This document shows positions 45,916-55,542 of a stretch of 64,000 nucleotides of DNA, one piece after another (position 1 is the first letter of the stretch; each line of letters begins with the position of its first letter). The DNA lies in assembly GCA_016931455.1 (NCBI GenBank), contig JAFGES010000042.1:32241-96240 (forward strand). The letters are read 5' to 3'. This DNA comes from Desulfobacterales bacterium. Lineage in GTDB: Bacteria; Desulfobacterota; Desulfobacteria; Desulfobacterales; JAHDSC01. A program made the translations under genes and the position numbers. Under the pieces are notes generated by a model. It ran no database searches. It had not been told where the DNA came from and was given only the letters and a program-made list of their open reading frames with translations.

Positions 45916-46653
45916 ATGGTTTCAGCAATTATTGTAGCTGCTGGAAAAGGGATCAGAATGAACACCCGACTTCGAAAGCAATATCTCGCGGTTGCCGGAC
46001 GTCCTATTCTAATGCATACACTATGCGTGTTTGATGACTGCAAGCTGATTAATCGAATCGTACTTGTCATTCCTGAAGATGATTTTGATTTTTGTCATAA
46101 AAACATACTTTCTTCTCTAAAACTGCAACATGAAATTAAACTGGTCCACGGGGGTCAACAACGTCAAGACTCTGTGTATAATGGAATTTCAGCTCTAGAA
46201 CATAGAGAAAAAACCGATCATATCGTGGTCATCCATGATGGGGTTCGTCCCTTTGTTCATCCTGAGCGGCTAAAGGCATGCATAATGGGTGCAAGGGATT
46301 TTGGGGCCTGTATTCTTGGTATACCGGTCTGGGATACTTTAAAAAGTGTAACCGGTGCCGGTTATATTCACACTACTTTTGAAAGAGATAGCGTCTGGTT
46401 GGCGCAGACGCCGCAGGCATTTCAATATGATCTTATCAAAGCCGCTCATGAAAATGCCAAACAAGAGGGGTTTAAAGGCACGGACGATGCATCGCTTGTA
46501 GAGAGGCTGGGAGAAAAAGTTAAAATGATCAACGGCACCAGATCCAACATTAAGATTACAACTGAAGAAGATCTATCGTTTGCAAGAGTGATGTGCGGGT
46601 CGGATGATTTTAATCATTTTTTTGATTTCAGCTCCCACAAGTGTTTAATATAG
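45916..46653 (+). CDS. ispD: 2-C-methyl-D-erythritol 4-phosphate cytidylyltransferase
   Basis: 245 residues. 'SAIIVAAGKGIRMN' nucleotide-binding loop, 'RKQYLAVAGRPIL', 'HGGQQRQDSVYNGI', 'VVIHDGVRPFV', 'TFERDSVWLAQTPQAFQYD' and 'GTDDASLVERLGEKV'. It makes CDP-methylerythritol in the MEP isoprenoid pathway. The last 26 bases overlap the convergent LOG-like gene, and the protein's tail beyond the family core is short and divergent. Confidence 0.96.
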   Translation: MVSAIIVAAGKGIRMNTRLRKQYLAVAGRPILMHTLCVFDDCKLINRIVLVIPEDDFDFCHKNILSSLKLQHEIKLVHGGQQRQDSVYNGISALEHREKTDHIVVIHDGVRPFVHPERLKACIMGARDFGACILGIPVWDTLKSVTGAGYIHTTFERDSVWLAQTPQAFQYDLIKAAHENAKQEGFKGTDDASLVERLGEKVKMINGTRSNIKITTEEDLSFARVMCGSDDFNHFFDFSSHKCLI

Positions 46654-47125
46654 TTTTAACCTTTTCGATTACTTCTTCCGGGTTTTTTGCGTATTGGAGC
46701 AACCCCTTTTTAATATATCGCTCAAAGGCTTGACCGGGATCAAAATTGAGTAGAATGACGTTTCTATTGTTTTTCAGGGCAAGGGCGATTTCAGATAGGG
46801 TGCCGGCTCCACCGGGACAAGCCACAATTATTTGACTCGAGAGCACATTGATGCAGTTTCTTGCACTGCCCATGCCTGTAAGAATGGGAATTTCAATATA
46901 ATCAGATAGTCTGCTATAGTTATCATCGGGGAGGATACCAATGGTTAATCCCCCTTGATCCATGGCGCCTTTGGCCGAGGCTTCCATTATGCCCGCATTT
47001 CGTCCGCCGTTTAACAAAATCCAACCTTGTTTCGCTATTAGTTTCCCTAATTGATAGGCAGCTTTCAAATCCTGCGTTGAAGCCTCTCCGCCACCCATTA
47101 CACCAATAATTAATCCTCTTTTCAT
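46628..47125 (-). CDS. LOG-like SLOG-fold protein (TIGR00725 family)
   Basis: 165 residues from the Met codon at 47125, behind AAGGA; the extra five upstream codons lack a ribosome site. Rossmann-like motifs: 'IIGVMGGGEASTQDLKAAYQ', 'LLNGGRNAGIMEASAKGAMD', 'MGSARNCINVLSSQIIVACP' and 'GGAGTLSEIALAL'. The GGxGTxxE-like motif is typical of lysine-decarboxylase-like/LOG proteins. The exact substrate is unknown. Confidence 0.92.
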   Translation of the reverse strand: MKRGLIIGVMGGGEASTQDLKAAYQLGKLIAKQGWILLNGGRNAGIMEASAKGAMDQGGLTIGILPDDNYSRLSDYIEIPILTGMGSARNCINVLSSQIIVACPGGAGTLSEIALALKNNRNVILLNFDPGQAFERYIKKGLLQYAKNPEEVIEKVKTILNTCGS

Positions 47126-47250
47126 ATTTTCCTTTCTCAAACCTTTATTCCGTTTGACACCCGACTTTTATCTCCTCTATATTGCATTTTTAAAAGAAAA
47201 AGGTGAAGCAAAGATGTTTTATAAATTTAGATATAAAATAAGACCAAAAA

Positions 47251-47616
47251 ATGACTAATTCAAATAAAGAAAATAATGTGCCGGCGACTGATTTGGATAA
47301 TGGTCTCGGTCTGATCGATTATCTTCTGGTGATCCTTAAACGTAAAAAGATGATTTTTTGGATTGTTTTCAGCACGATAATTGTTTCGACGGCAGTCAGT
47401 TTGATGAGGCCGAACATGTATAAGGCTACCGCCCGTATTCTTCCTCCGTTGGAAACCGGATCTTCGGTTTCACTTCTGTTCTCACAGGCCGGCGGGGGAC
47501 TTGGAAGCCTTGCCGATAGTCTATCCGGCAGAAAAACCCCCTCTGAGCTTTATGCCGGTATTTTGCAGAGCCGTACGGTAGCTGATAATCTGATTAAGAC
47601 GTCAAGTATGAATTAA
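47251..47616 (+). CDS. Wzz-type chain-length determinant, N-terminal part only
   Basis: 121 residues: 'IDYLLVILKRKKMIFWIVFS' starts a Wzz domain with one membrane helix (about 33-52), then 'ATARILPPLETGSSVSLLFS' and 'SELYAGILQSRTVADNLIK', then an abrupt end in 'TSSMN'. Complete Wzz/PCP proteins are about 300-500 residues with a coiled-coil region and second helix. The break at about 47600 falls where the frame of the next SLBB gene's truncated 5' end begins. It is probably non-functional. Intact, it would control exopolysaccharide chain length. Confidence 0.75.
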   Translation: MTNSNKENNVPATDLDNGLGLIDYLLVILKRKKMIFWIVFSTIIVSTAVSLMRPNMYKATARILPPLETGSSVSLLFSQAGGGLGSLADSLSGRKTPSELYAGILQSRTVADNLIKTSSMN

Positions 47617-47624
47617 AGCCCGGT

Positions 47625-48929
47625 ATGAGACTCAGAGATCTTATTTCTTCCTACGATACTCTGCTCCCCGAGCCCTACTTGCGCCGTGCTGAGATCGTCC
47701 GGCTCATGCCGCCGGACTTGCATCCCGAAGTCATTGAATTTAATCTGGAGGCTTTGCTCAAAGGGGATAAACGTTACAATATGCTACTTATGGATTTGGA
47801 TCGAGTGAAGATTTATCAACACAAAGAAAAAATGCAGACACCTGAAGTTATAATCAAAGGGGCTGTTCTTAATCCGGGAACCTATAGTCTGTATGAAGGG
47901 ATGAAAATAAAAGATTTAATTTTTCAGGCCGGCAATTTAACCGGCCGAGCCTACCTTGATCAAGCGTTGTTGTCGAGAGTTATCGCCGGGGAGGCAGGGG
48001 CCGATAATTTTAAAATAAATTTTTCACCGCGCAGAGCAATGGAAGGTTTGTCACCGGATGATATCTTATTGCAGCCGTTTGATAAAATTTATATTCGAGA
48101 AATTCCACAGTATAGTCAGGCTTTGGAACGAAAAGTTTTATTAGAAGGAGAATTTTTATTTCCAGGTGAATATACATTTTCACAAGGAGAACGGATCAGT
48201 TCGGTTATCGAAAGGGCAGGGGGGGTAACTGAAGAAGCTTATCCGTTTGGTGCATTTTTTCAGCGGGAATCAGTTAAAAATATTCAAAAATCAATGGTAC
48301 GCGATTATATCGGCAAACTTGAAGAAGATATTTTCACATTAAGTGCTCAAGCATCGGAAGTGTCTTTGGATAAGGAACAGTCGACAATTTTGAATCAGAC
48401 ACTGAATGCGAAGAAACAATTATTAGAGAAGATGAAGACCGCCCAGCCGACGGGTCGAATGGTTGTGGATTTGGTTGCAATTTTGACTGCACCATCCTCT
48501 ACGAAAGATTTTAAACTAAGGTCCGGCGATCATTTGATCGTCAATAAAAAACCGGATTATGTTAACGTATTGGGCGAGGTTTACAATCCGACCGCCATGT
48601 TTTTTTTAGAGGATAAAACTGTGGGACATTATCTGAATAAGGTGGGCGGCTTGACGGATAATGCCAATGAAGATCAGATTTATCTGGTTAAAGCCAACGG
48701 GACCGTGATCAGCAAAAGACAAGAAGGATTTTGGGGAATGGCAAGCTGGGATTCCGAGAATTTCAGATGGACGCTGGGTGGCTTTGAATCTCTAAAAGTA
48801 GATCTCGGAGATACGATTATTGTTCCTAAAAAGGTAGAAAAATATCCTTGGCTAAGATTAACCAAGGATATTACCGAGATTCTCTACCGTATAGCCGTTA
48901 CCGCCGGTGTTATCATCGTGGCCTATTAA
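47625..48929 (+). CDS. SLBB-domain polysaccharide export protein (Wza-like), 5'-truncated
   Basis: 434 residues from ATG 47625, which has no ribosome site. Upstream codons in the same frame still read 'VKYELKPG', the normal lead-in to the SLBB repeat, before a stop at 47595-47597, so the N-terminal part is gone. It keeps three SLBB repeats ('VIIKGAVLNPGTYSLYEGMK', 'VLLEGEFLFPGEYTFSQGER', 'VNVLGEVYNPTAMFF') and a C-terminal membrane helix. The signal peptide and poly-export domain are missing, so it probably cannot form the outer-membrane export channel. Confidence 0.78.
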   Translation: MRLRDLISSYDTLLPEPYLRRAEIVRLMPPDLHPEVIEFNLEALLKGDKRYNMLLMDLDRVKIYQHKEKMQTPEVIIKGAVLNPGTYSLYEGMKIKDLIFQAGNLTGRAYLDQALLSRVIAGEAGADNFKINFSPRRAMEGLSPDDILLQPFDKIYIREIPQYSQALERKVLLEGEFLFPGEYTFSQGERISSVIERAGGVTEEAYPFGAFFQRESVKNIQKSMVRDYIGKLEEDIFTLSAQASEVSLDKEQSTILNQTLNAKKQLLEKMKTAQPTGRMVVDLVAILTAPSSTKDFKLRSGDHLIVNKKPDYVNVLGEVYNPTAMFFLEDKTVGHYLNKVGGLTDNANEDQIYLVKANGTVISKRQEGFWGMASWDSENFRWTLGGFESLKVDLGDTIIVPKKVEKYPWLRLTKDITEILYRIAVTAGVIIVAY

Positions 48930-48976
48930 AGGTAAGGTGAATAAATGATGATTTTAAAAAATAGAACTATTAGATA

Positions 48977-51550
48977 TTATTGATTAAAATTTAAACGATG
49001 GTAATTTTGGCAACCCAGTTTCAGGCCCAAATTGCAGCTTTTTTCATAATCGGCTGCGGCCTTTTCAATTTTTCCAAGAAGTTCAAGGGCATATGCTCGA
49101 TTATTATAAGCTAGTCCAAAACCGGGATTTAATTTGATAGCTTTGTTGGAATCATCATAGGCTCTTTCCAGCAACCCCTTTTGAGCATAAGCAGCTGAAC
49201 GATTGATATAGGCAACCTCATTTTTTGGGTCTATTTTCAAGATCATGGATGCCGTCTCAATTGCCTTATCCCAGTTACCGTTTTGAAAACTGTGCCGGCT
49301 TTCATCGAGTAATCGATTGACGGTATTAATCTTATTTATTTGTTCATAATTATTACAAGCAATTTTAAAGCCTATGCTGCAAGCTTTTTTATAGTTACAT
49401 TCGGCTTTTTCCGCTTCGTTCTTCCTTTGATAGGCCAATCCGCGATTATTATAAGCCAAAGCGTTATTCGGATCGATTCTCAGAACTGTATTACAATCTT
49501 GAATGGCCTTGTCAAACCATCCGGTTTCACAATATGCCCATGCTCGATTAATATATGGATTCACAAGTCCCGGGTCCAATTCAACAGCCTTTGAAGCGGC
49601 TTCGACAGCTTCGGCAAATTTTCCTTTTATAACATTTTCATAGCTTTTTTGATCCCATTCAATGGCTTTGGGATTATTGGTTTTAAGGACAGTTACATTA
49701 TTTCCCTTTGAAGATTTTTCAGAGATTCTTTTTATTTTTTGATGAGAGTATTTCTTGGAAATAATTTTCTCTGAAGCATTATGGGTTGAATCGGGGTCGG
49801 TATTTATTTTATCGATTTTGATCGAATTATTTTCAGGAAGTTTATCCTTCGGCTGATCAGAGACGATTTTCATTTCAGCGGGTTGCGGCTCTTTTTCAGG
49901 TTTAACAACTTCTTTGGCTTGTTTGTATTCATTCATATCCTTTGAAGGCTCTTTTTGATTAAAAGCCGTATCGGGTTTGCTTTCCAAATCCTCTTTCGAC
50001 GCTTTGGGGGATGAAAGTGATATTTTTGACCTTGTGTTGTTTGGATTTTTATCCAACGATATATCTTGAGGCGGAGTTGGAACGAATTTCGTTTTAATGG
50101 GACTAATCACTTTTGATTCAGCAGACTTTGAATTTATAGTTTGAGTCTCTTTTTCCTCAGATTGAATCTTTTCCCCGGAAACAGATTTCATTGTCCTTAA
50201 GGCACTTAGCAAATTTTTTCTATCTAAAGAGCGTTTTTGTCTTTGATGACGGGTGAACTCTTTTTTTTCCAAGGATTTCACTGTTTCTATGGGAATGAAA
50301 TTTTGTGGAGGAGTTTTTGCTGATGCAGGTTCCGGCAATTTTGTGTTTGTCCGGGCCGGCGTGACAGGTATATTCGTTGTTTCCGTGGTATGATGGGTAT
50401 GATGATCCAATGAGACATCTGCGATATCCTGCTTAACAACCGGCAATCCAAGATCTGATGTCGATTTTTTGTTTAATTTCGGCTCTTCGCGTAATTGAAC
50501 CGAATCCGCTTCATTTGAATCTTTCTTTGTTTGTTCCGCCACAGGAGATGCGGAATCATTTAACTTATTGAAACTTTTGCTATTGTGGTTATAAAAATAT
50601 CCTATTGCGATTAACAGAATTGAAAGCACTCCTATTTTTAGTGCTTTTTTTCCGATGCCTTTTTTCCGATTTTTTTGAGGTGCGGTAGTTGTCACCGGAG
50701 TTGTTTTTTTAACTTTTTGCTTTGGTTTTTCCGTCTCTTTTTTTTGTTCGGTTAGTTTAAGTTCTGCAGCACATTCCAAGATAATGTCTGCATCGATGGT
50801 TTGGGTTTCTTTGACATATCCGGTTAGAAGTGCATAATCGCAGATGATATTGATTAGTCGAGGATAGCCGCCGGAGAAAGAAAATATTTTACGAATTGCT
50901 CGGTTATTAAAAATATTGTTTTTTGAACCTGCCACGCTAAGGCGATGGGAAATATATGCTGCGGTTTCTTTCGATGTTAAAGGTTCAATAGTGTAATTAA
51001 GCGTGATACGTTGCCTTAGAGCTCTATTTTCATCTCTCAGAATGATTTCTTTAAATTCATTTTGACCGACCAAAAAAATATTTAAAAGTTTTTCATTCTG
51101 CTTTTCTATGTTCGAAAGCAGTCTGATTTCTTGAAGAAGTTCTTGGCTGAGCTTCTGAACCTCATCAATAATAAGTAATACTTTTTTATTTTTCTGATGA
51201 GAATCATGTAGAAAATTTTTTAAATGGAACAGAAATTCTCCTTTGCTTGCAAATTTTCCGTTCATATTAAAAATATTTCCAATGAAATTGAAAAAATCAA
51301 GTTTTTCCAGGATTGGATAGGAATATTTTGCCACAATAATGTCTTCACCCAAGCTATTGATGAGCGCATTGACAAGAGTGGTCTTGCCGGTTCCAATATC
51401 ACCCGTTAGAAGCAGAAACCCTTTGTCGTTCATAATGCCGTACTTTAACGTAGCCAGGGCCTCTTTGTGCTTTTCTCCCAGCCAAAGGAATTTTGAATCC
51501 GAACTGGTCAGAAAAGGTTTTTCTTTTAGATTATAATAAGAGAGGTACAT
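48977..51550 (-). CDS. ExeA-like AAA ATPase with membrane helix and TPR domain
   Basis: 857 residues. About 1-265 is an AAA ATPase of the ExeA/GspA or PEP-CTERM-associated type: 'NLKEKPFLTSSDSKFLWLG', Walker A 'LTGDIGTGKTTLVNAL', Walker B 'VLLIIDEVQKLS', 'FLVGQNEFKEIILRD', 'LRQRITLNYTIEPL'. About 300-322 is a single membrane helix. About 323-640 is a low-complexity Lys/Ser/Pro linker. About 650-857 holds TPR-like repeats ('DPGLVNPYINRAWAYCETGW', 'DPNNALAYNNRGLAYQRKNE', 'NPGFGLAYNNRAYALELLGK'). It probably couples ATP use inside to a periplasmic TPR platform. Its neighbours are EPS-type genes. Confidence 0.85.
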   Translation of the reverse strand: MYLSYYNLKEKPFLTSSDSKFLWLGEKHKEALATLKYGIMNDKGFLLLTGDIGTGKTTLVNALINSLGEDIIVAKYSYPILEKLDFFNFIGNIFNMNGKFASKGEFLFHLKNFLHDSHQKNKKVLLIIDEVQKLSQELLQEIRLLSNIEKQNEKLLNIFLVGQNEFKEIILRDENRALRQRITLNYTIEPLTSKETAAYISHRLSVAGSKNNIFNNRAIRKIFSFSGGYPRLINIICDYALLTGYVKETQTIDADIILECAAELKLTEQKKETEKPKQKVKKTTPVTTTAPQKNRKKGIGKKALKIGVLSILLIAIGYFYNHNSKSFNKLNDSASPVAEQTKKDSNEADSVQLREEPKLNKKSTSDLGLPVVKQDIADVSLDHHTHHTTETTNIPVTPARTNTKLPEPASAKTPPQNFIPIETVKSLEKKEFTRHQRQKRSLDRKNLLSALRTMKSVSGEKIQSEEKETQTINSKSAESKVISPIKTKFVPTPPQDISLDKNPNNTRSKISLSSPKASKEDLESKPDTAFNQKEPSKDMNEYKQAKEVVKPEKEPQPAEMKIVSDQPKDKLPENNSIKIDKINTDPDSTHNASEKIISKKYSHQKIKRISEKSSKGNNVTVLKTNNPKAIEWDQKSYENVIKGKFAEAVEAASKAVELDPGLVNPYINRAWAYCETGWFDKAIQDCNTVLRIDPNNALAYNNRGLAYQRKNEAEKAECNYKKACSIGFKIACNNYEQINKINTVNRLLDESRHSFQNGNWDKAIETASMILKIDPKNEVAYINRSAAYAQKGLLERAYDDSNKAIKLNPGFGLAYNNRAYALELLGKIEKAAADYEKSCNLGLKLGCQNYHRLNFNQ

Positions 51551-51812
51551 AATATCGAAATTTCTTTTAATTCATACATCATGCGAATCAGGCTGATGTA
51601 TGTGATATAAGAGTTGATGATAAAAATTAGTCGTCGATAACATAGACGGCCTTGAGATTAAACAAAAATTGATCTGTTTAAAAGCCTTAAAATGCAAAAT
51701 CTATACCAAATTGGTATTTTGATAAATTTCGACTGTTTTTAAAACCAATAGACAAGAACTATTAAAAAGATGTGGGTACTATTTTCTATAACTTATGTAT
51801 TTTACTACATAA

Positions 51813-52937
51813 TTATTTAACCGGCAACAATCTTTTTTGATTACTTTTCTTTGTAATTCCTTTAAAAATTACTAATTTTTTTCCTATGTCTATGCCGTCT
51901 TGTAAAATATTATTATCTTGGTTTGAAATCTTATTCCGAAAGCTCCTTGTGTGCGGATACTTATAGGCGATATATTTTTTCAGACAAGGATCCTCGACCG
52001 TGGTCAATGCAGATGGATGAGATGAATCCTTGCGTTCTTTTTTGGGAGATAACAGTTTAGATCGGAAACCTTCAATAATGCCTACTGCGAAATCGGTCCG
52101 ACGATAGCGGTTGAGCCCGTTGGTTTTATTATATTTTTTCCATTGGATATTTATATGGTGCTTGATAAAATCATAGATGTAACCGGATATCTTAATGTTT
52201 TGGCGGGTTCCACTAATCTCAAGCACACGTCCCATCTTTCCCTTTTCGATCACATAAGTTGATATCCATAGTCCCTGAACAAAATAAAAGTCCTGAATTA
52301 AACGGGCCAAATAATATTCTTCACGGTGATGGCGCAGGGCCGGTTTGCCGATAAAGACACTATAAAAATTGCGATTTTCGTTTAGTTTCAAAAGATCGAT
52401 ATTATATTTGGCAATAAGCTCATGGGCTTTTAGCATCGCTGCTTCCGCTTCATACGGGTTCTGACTCTCCGCCAGCGCCATGAGTTTTCCAACCCGAAGC
52501 ATTATTTTATCTTCGATGCCTATTGATTTAGAAAAAATGCGGTCTGTAAGAGGTTGATAATTGCCTGAAGCTTTTGGGTTGGCACGAAGAAGCCGGCAGG
52601 CCTTTTGGAATTTAGGACCATGGGGGAGGTCATTACAGCTACCGAAGACTTGTTCGGCCAGTTGGTGAGCGATCTCATGCAAGAGCACTTCACGAACCGA
52701 ATCCCAAGAATAGTTTAGAACGAAATTGCGATTCAGGCAAATTTCACTCTTTATGCCTGACCAGTATCCGAGTTTTCGGTTCAGATCCCTAAGACTGATC
52801 ATGGGTTTTTGCATTATTTTCGCTAAGTCGCTATCCAAAAGCCGGATTGCTTTTTCCCATTCACAGGAAAGTCCATGCAGAATTCGATATTCAAGTTCCT
52901 CTTGAATATGCGTTTTCTTTTGTTTAGTTGAAGCCAT
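51813..52937 (-). CDS. SprT-like metalloprotease-fold protein with DUF2786-like region
   Basis: 374 residues. The zinc motif HEIAH lies near residue 88 ('SVREVLLHEIAHQLAEQVFG', 'PHGPKFQKACRLL'), typical of SprT-like domains. About 145-175 reads 'VGKLMALAESQNPYEAEAAM', 'LKAHELIAKYNIDLL', the DUF2786 pattern. The C-terminal half is basic. No signal peptide, so cytosolic. Function unknown; DNA-protein crosslink repair is known for eukaryotic SprT relatives only. Confidence 0.88.
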   Translation of the reverse strand: MASTKQKKTHIQEELEYRILHGLSCEWEKAIRLLDSDLAKIMQKPMISLRDLNRKLGYWSGIKSEICLNRNFVLNYSWDSVREVLLHEIAHQLAEQVFGSCNDLPHGPKFQKACRLLRANPKASGNYQPLTDRIFSKSIGIEDKIMLRVGKLMALAESQNPYEAEAAMLKAHELIAKYNIDLLKLNENRNFYSVFIGKPALRHHREEYYLARLIQDFYFVQGLWISTYVIEKGKMGRVLEISGTRQNIKISGYIYDFIKHHINIQWKKYNKTNGLNRYRRTDFAVGIIEGFRSKLLSPKKERKDSSHPSALTTVEDPCLKKYIAYKYPHTRSFRNKISNQDNNILQDGIDIGKKLVIFKGITKKSNQKRLLPVK

Positions 52938-52988
52938 AGATAGAATAAAAGGATAAATATATTTTTTGTTAAAGGAAGGTACAAATAT

Positions 52989-54254
52989 TTAATCCGTAGG
53001 CAGCCAAGAGGCGTCAAAAAATTTACTATCGGCTAAAGTTGTTTCTCGATTATATATGTTGGAAACTTTATTGTACATGATTTTTTTATATAGTACGAGT
53101 CTGTCGATTTCCGGGTATATCTCATCGGCAATATCTAAGATGTCATTGGGTGGATTAAATCCTATAGTTGCGGCTGTTTCTAGATTGATCGCGATTTTTG
53201 GAGGTTCTTCAAAGACTTGGTTTAACTCGTTAGGTTTTGCACCATTAAAAATCTGGGCAATTATCTCCGCATTGAAATGTCCAAGATAGCTGTAATCGGC
53301 TTGTGAAATGCTCAAAAGAAATCCCTGTTTGACTTCTTCAGATCCGGACTGGGAAAATGTGGGTATACGCGCGGAGTTGGCTATTTTTACTAAATCCGGG
53401 ATGCTGTTTACATTTACACCATTTTGTAGGGTAACATAAAGCGCATCCACATTTTTAACTAACTCTTTAAAGCATTTTTTTACGCTGTCCCCTGCGATTT
53501 TTTTATCAGGTATATCGTCTATAGTATAACAACGAACAATTTCAAAACCACGTTCTTTCGCAACTTTTTCAATAATTTTAATTGCAGTAATACTCCTGCA
53601 TGCAACTGAATCGTTATACGCTACGCCAAGTCTTTTAAACCCCACTATGTTGTGGAAAACAAATAGCTGGCGTTCATATCGAAACGGATCGACACGTGCG
53701 TGGACATGATCATAACCGGAGTCCTCAACACTCTTTATTATTCCGGCTTCAAACGCATCACTGGCGGAATGGACGACTGTCGGCGTGCAATGTTTGTTAT
53801 TGGCAAGATCTTGTCCGGCCCATGTTCCCATTGCAATCATAAGGTCAATATCTTTTTTTTGGTTTAAACGATCAATTATTTTTTTAGCGGTTTTTTTTCT
53901 AAGTTCTTTATCCCAGCCGGCATTGTAGTGAGCATCGGCGACAAACCGAATGTAGTTGCTTTTTGCTTCTTTAGAAAGCCAGTCCCAGATCTCTTTTGTT
54001 TGCTCACCTCTTTGGGGAGGAATTATTGCTTTTTCAATCCAGCCGAGTTTCATTAAACCGTAAATTGTTTCGATAAATATTTTTTGATAATCAATGTACT
54101 CGCCCCCCTCATAAAGTCCGATTCTCCATTTTTCAGCATTGTTTGTTTTCGGTGCTATGTTGAAAAATTTTTTTTCTGCTGCCGAGACGGGTATATTAAT
54201 CATAAAATAATATATTATTACAAATATAAATAGAATTTTACTTGATTTTTCCAT
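52989..54254 (-). CDS. ABC transporter substrate-binding protein family (PF04392-like)
   Basis: 421 residues, signal peptide about 1-26. The body has the two-lobe periplasmic-binding pattern: 'DLMIAMGTWAGQDLAN', 'TPTVVHSASDAFEAG', 'VGFKRLGVAYNDSVACRS', 'KNVDALYVTLQNGVNVNSIP', 'IPTFSQSGSEEVKQGFLLSI' and 'AINLETAATIGFNPPNDIL'. This is the tryptophan/tyrosine-type or sensor-associated family. No permease or ATPase is next to it, so it may serve a receptor instead. Ligand unknown. Confidence 0.82.
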   Translation of the reverse strand: MEKSSKILFIFVIIYYFMINIPVSAAEKKFFNIAPKTNNAEKWRIGLYEGGEYIDYQKIFIETIYGLMKLGWIEKAIIPPQRGEQTKEIWDWLSKEAKSNYIRFVADAHYNAGWDKELRKKTAKKIIDRLNQKKDIDLMIAMGTWAGQDLANNKHCTPTVVHSASDAFEAGIIKSVEDSGYDHVHARVDPFRYERQLFVFHNIVGFKRLGVAYNDSVACRSITAIKIIEKVAKERGFEIVRCYTIDDIPDKKIAGDSVKKCFKELVKNVDALYVTLQNGVNVNSIPDLVKIANSARIPTFSQSGSEEVKQGFLLSISQADYSYLGHFNAEIIAQIFNGAKPNELNQVFEEPPKIAINLETAATIGFNPPNDILDIADEIYPEIDRLVLYKKIMYNKVSNIYNRETTLADSKFFDASWLPTD

Positions 54255-54572
54255 CTTAGCGCCTTTCAGAAATAAAGATCATATAATTTGCTTTTGATAC
54301 CTGAAAATATGCTTGATAAGAATTTGTCTGTCAACAAGCATTTTAGCAATTTTATGTGAAATAGCAAAAAATTAGACCTTTTTGGGTATGCCTGAGCAAT
54401 TTTTTAATCAGTTTTTCTATCCTAAATGAAGCTTTTTTGCCTCAGGCGATGATATTTGATATAGAATAAGGGCCTATACCGTAAATTTTTTGGATGAATT
54501 TGCTTGTTTTTTGAAGTCTAAATCGATAGAAATTCATTTATCGACAATGACTTTAATATTTAGGAGGAAACC
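54255..54572. other. intergenic region between divergent genes
   Basis: No gene or RNA recognised. It should hold the promoters of the ABC-binding protein (minus) and the aldo/keto reductase (plus), but no convincing boxes stood out. Confidence 0.5.
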
Positions 54573-55532
54573 ATGGAATTACGTTCACTCGGTATGTCTG
54601 ATATCAAAATTACATCGATTATCATGGGAACTTGGCAAGCCGGCAAAAAGCTGTGGGTCGGTATCGACGATGCCGAAATTAGTCGAGCGATTCGTGCTGC
54701 CTTTGATGCGGGCATCAATACGATTGATACGGCAGAGGTTTACGGTGACGGGCATTCGGAACGTATAATCGGTCAAACGCTTTCTGATGTGCGCGACCAA
54801 GTTATATATGCGAGCAAAGTATTTGCCAACCATCTCGAATACTCAAAAGTCATTGAGGCATGTCATCGCTCACTTAAAAACCTCCAAACAGACTATATCG
54901 ACCTTTATCAGATTCATTGGCCTTCAGGGTCTTTCGGCAGCAAATTCGTTCCCATCGAAGAAACCATGCGAGCGATGAATGAGTTGAAAGAACAAGGGAA
55001 AATAAAGGCTATCGGGGTATCCAATTTTTCACGGGTCCAATTGGAGGAAGCCGCCTGCTATGGTCGTATCGAAAGCCTTCAACCGCCTTATTCTCTGTTT
55101 TGGCGGTTTGTAGAAAAGGATGCAATGCCGTATTGTATTGAAAATAATATCACGATCCTGGCCTATTCACCGATGGCACAGGGACTGCTCACAGGAAAAT
55201 TCGGCCCCGATCATAAATTTGCACCGGGAGATCACCGGTCTAAAAACAAGCTTTTCAAACCGGATAATTACCGGCGGGTTCAAGAAGCGCTTAAAAAATT
55301 GCGGCCGATTGCAGATCGATATCAATTAAGTATGGGGCAGTTAGCCCTTGCATGGGTAATTGCTCAGCCGGGAACCTGTGCCATTGCCGGTGCACGCAAT
55401 GCCGAGCAAGTTATACAAAACGCCGAAGCCGCGAAGGCTGACCTTGAAGAGGCGGATTTAGATGAAATTGAAGCCGGTGGGCGGATGGTTACGGATTATT
55501 TGGCGGATGATCCGGTATTGTGGAAATGGTAA
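54573..55532 (+). CDS. aldo/keto reductase
   Basis: 319 residues, strong ribosome site AGGAGG before the ATG. TIM-barrel AKR with the catalytic set: Asp in 'INTIDTAEVYGDGHSERIIG' (with the Tyr), Lys in 'VIYASKVFANH', His in 'DLYQIHWPSG'. The 'IKAIGVSNFS' and C-terminal NADPH site 'CAIAGARNAEQVIQNAEA' match AKR families 11-13. Substrate unknown. Single gene. Confidence 0.95.
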   Translation: MELRSLGMSDIKITSIIMGTWQAGKKLWVGIDDAEISRAIRAAFDAGINTIDTAEVYGDGHSERIIGQTLSDVRDQVIYASKVFANHLEYSKVIEACHRSLKNLQTDYIDLYQIHWPSGSFGSKFVPIEETMRAMNELKEQGKIKAIGVSNFSRVQLEEAACYGRIESLQPPYSLFWRFVEKDAMPYCIENNITILAYSPMAQGLLTGKFGPDHKFAPGDHRSKNKLFKPDNYRRVQEALKKLRPIADRYQLSMGQLALAWVIAQPGTCAIAGARNAEQVIQNAEAAKADLEEADLDEIEAGGRMVTDYLADDPVLWKW

Positions 55533-55542
55533 TGAATCAAAT

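Noticed and set aside
54490..54768. 92-codon open frame overlapping the start of the aldo/keto reductase
   Set aside because: Different frame from the well-supported reductase, poor start and no protein pattern.
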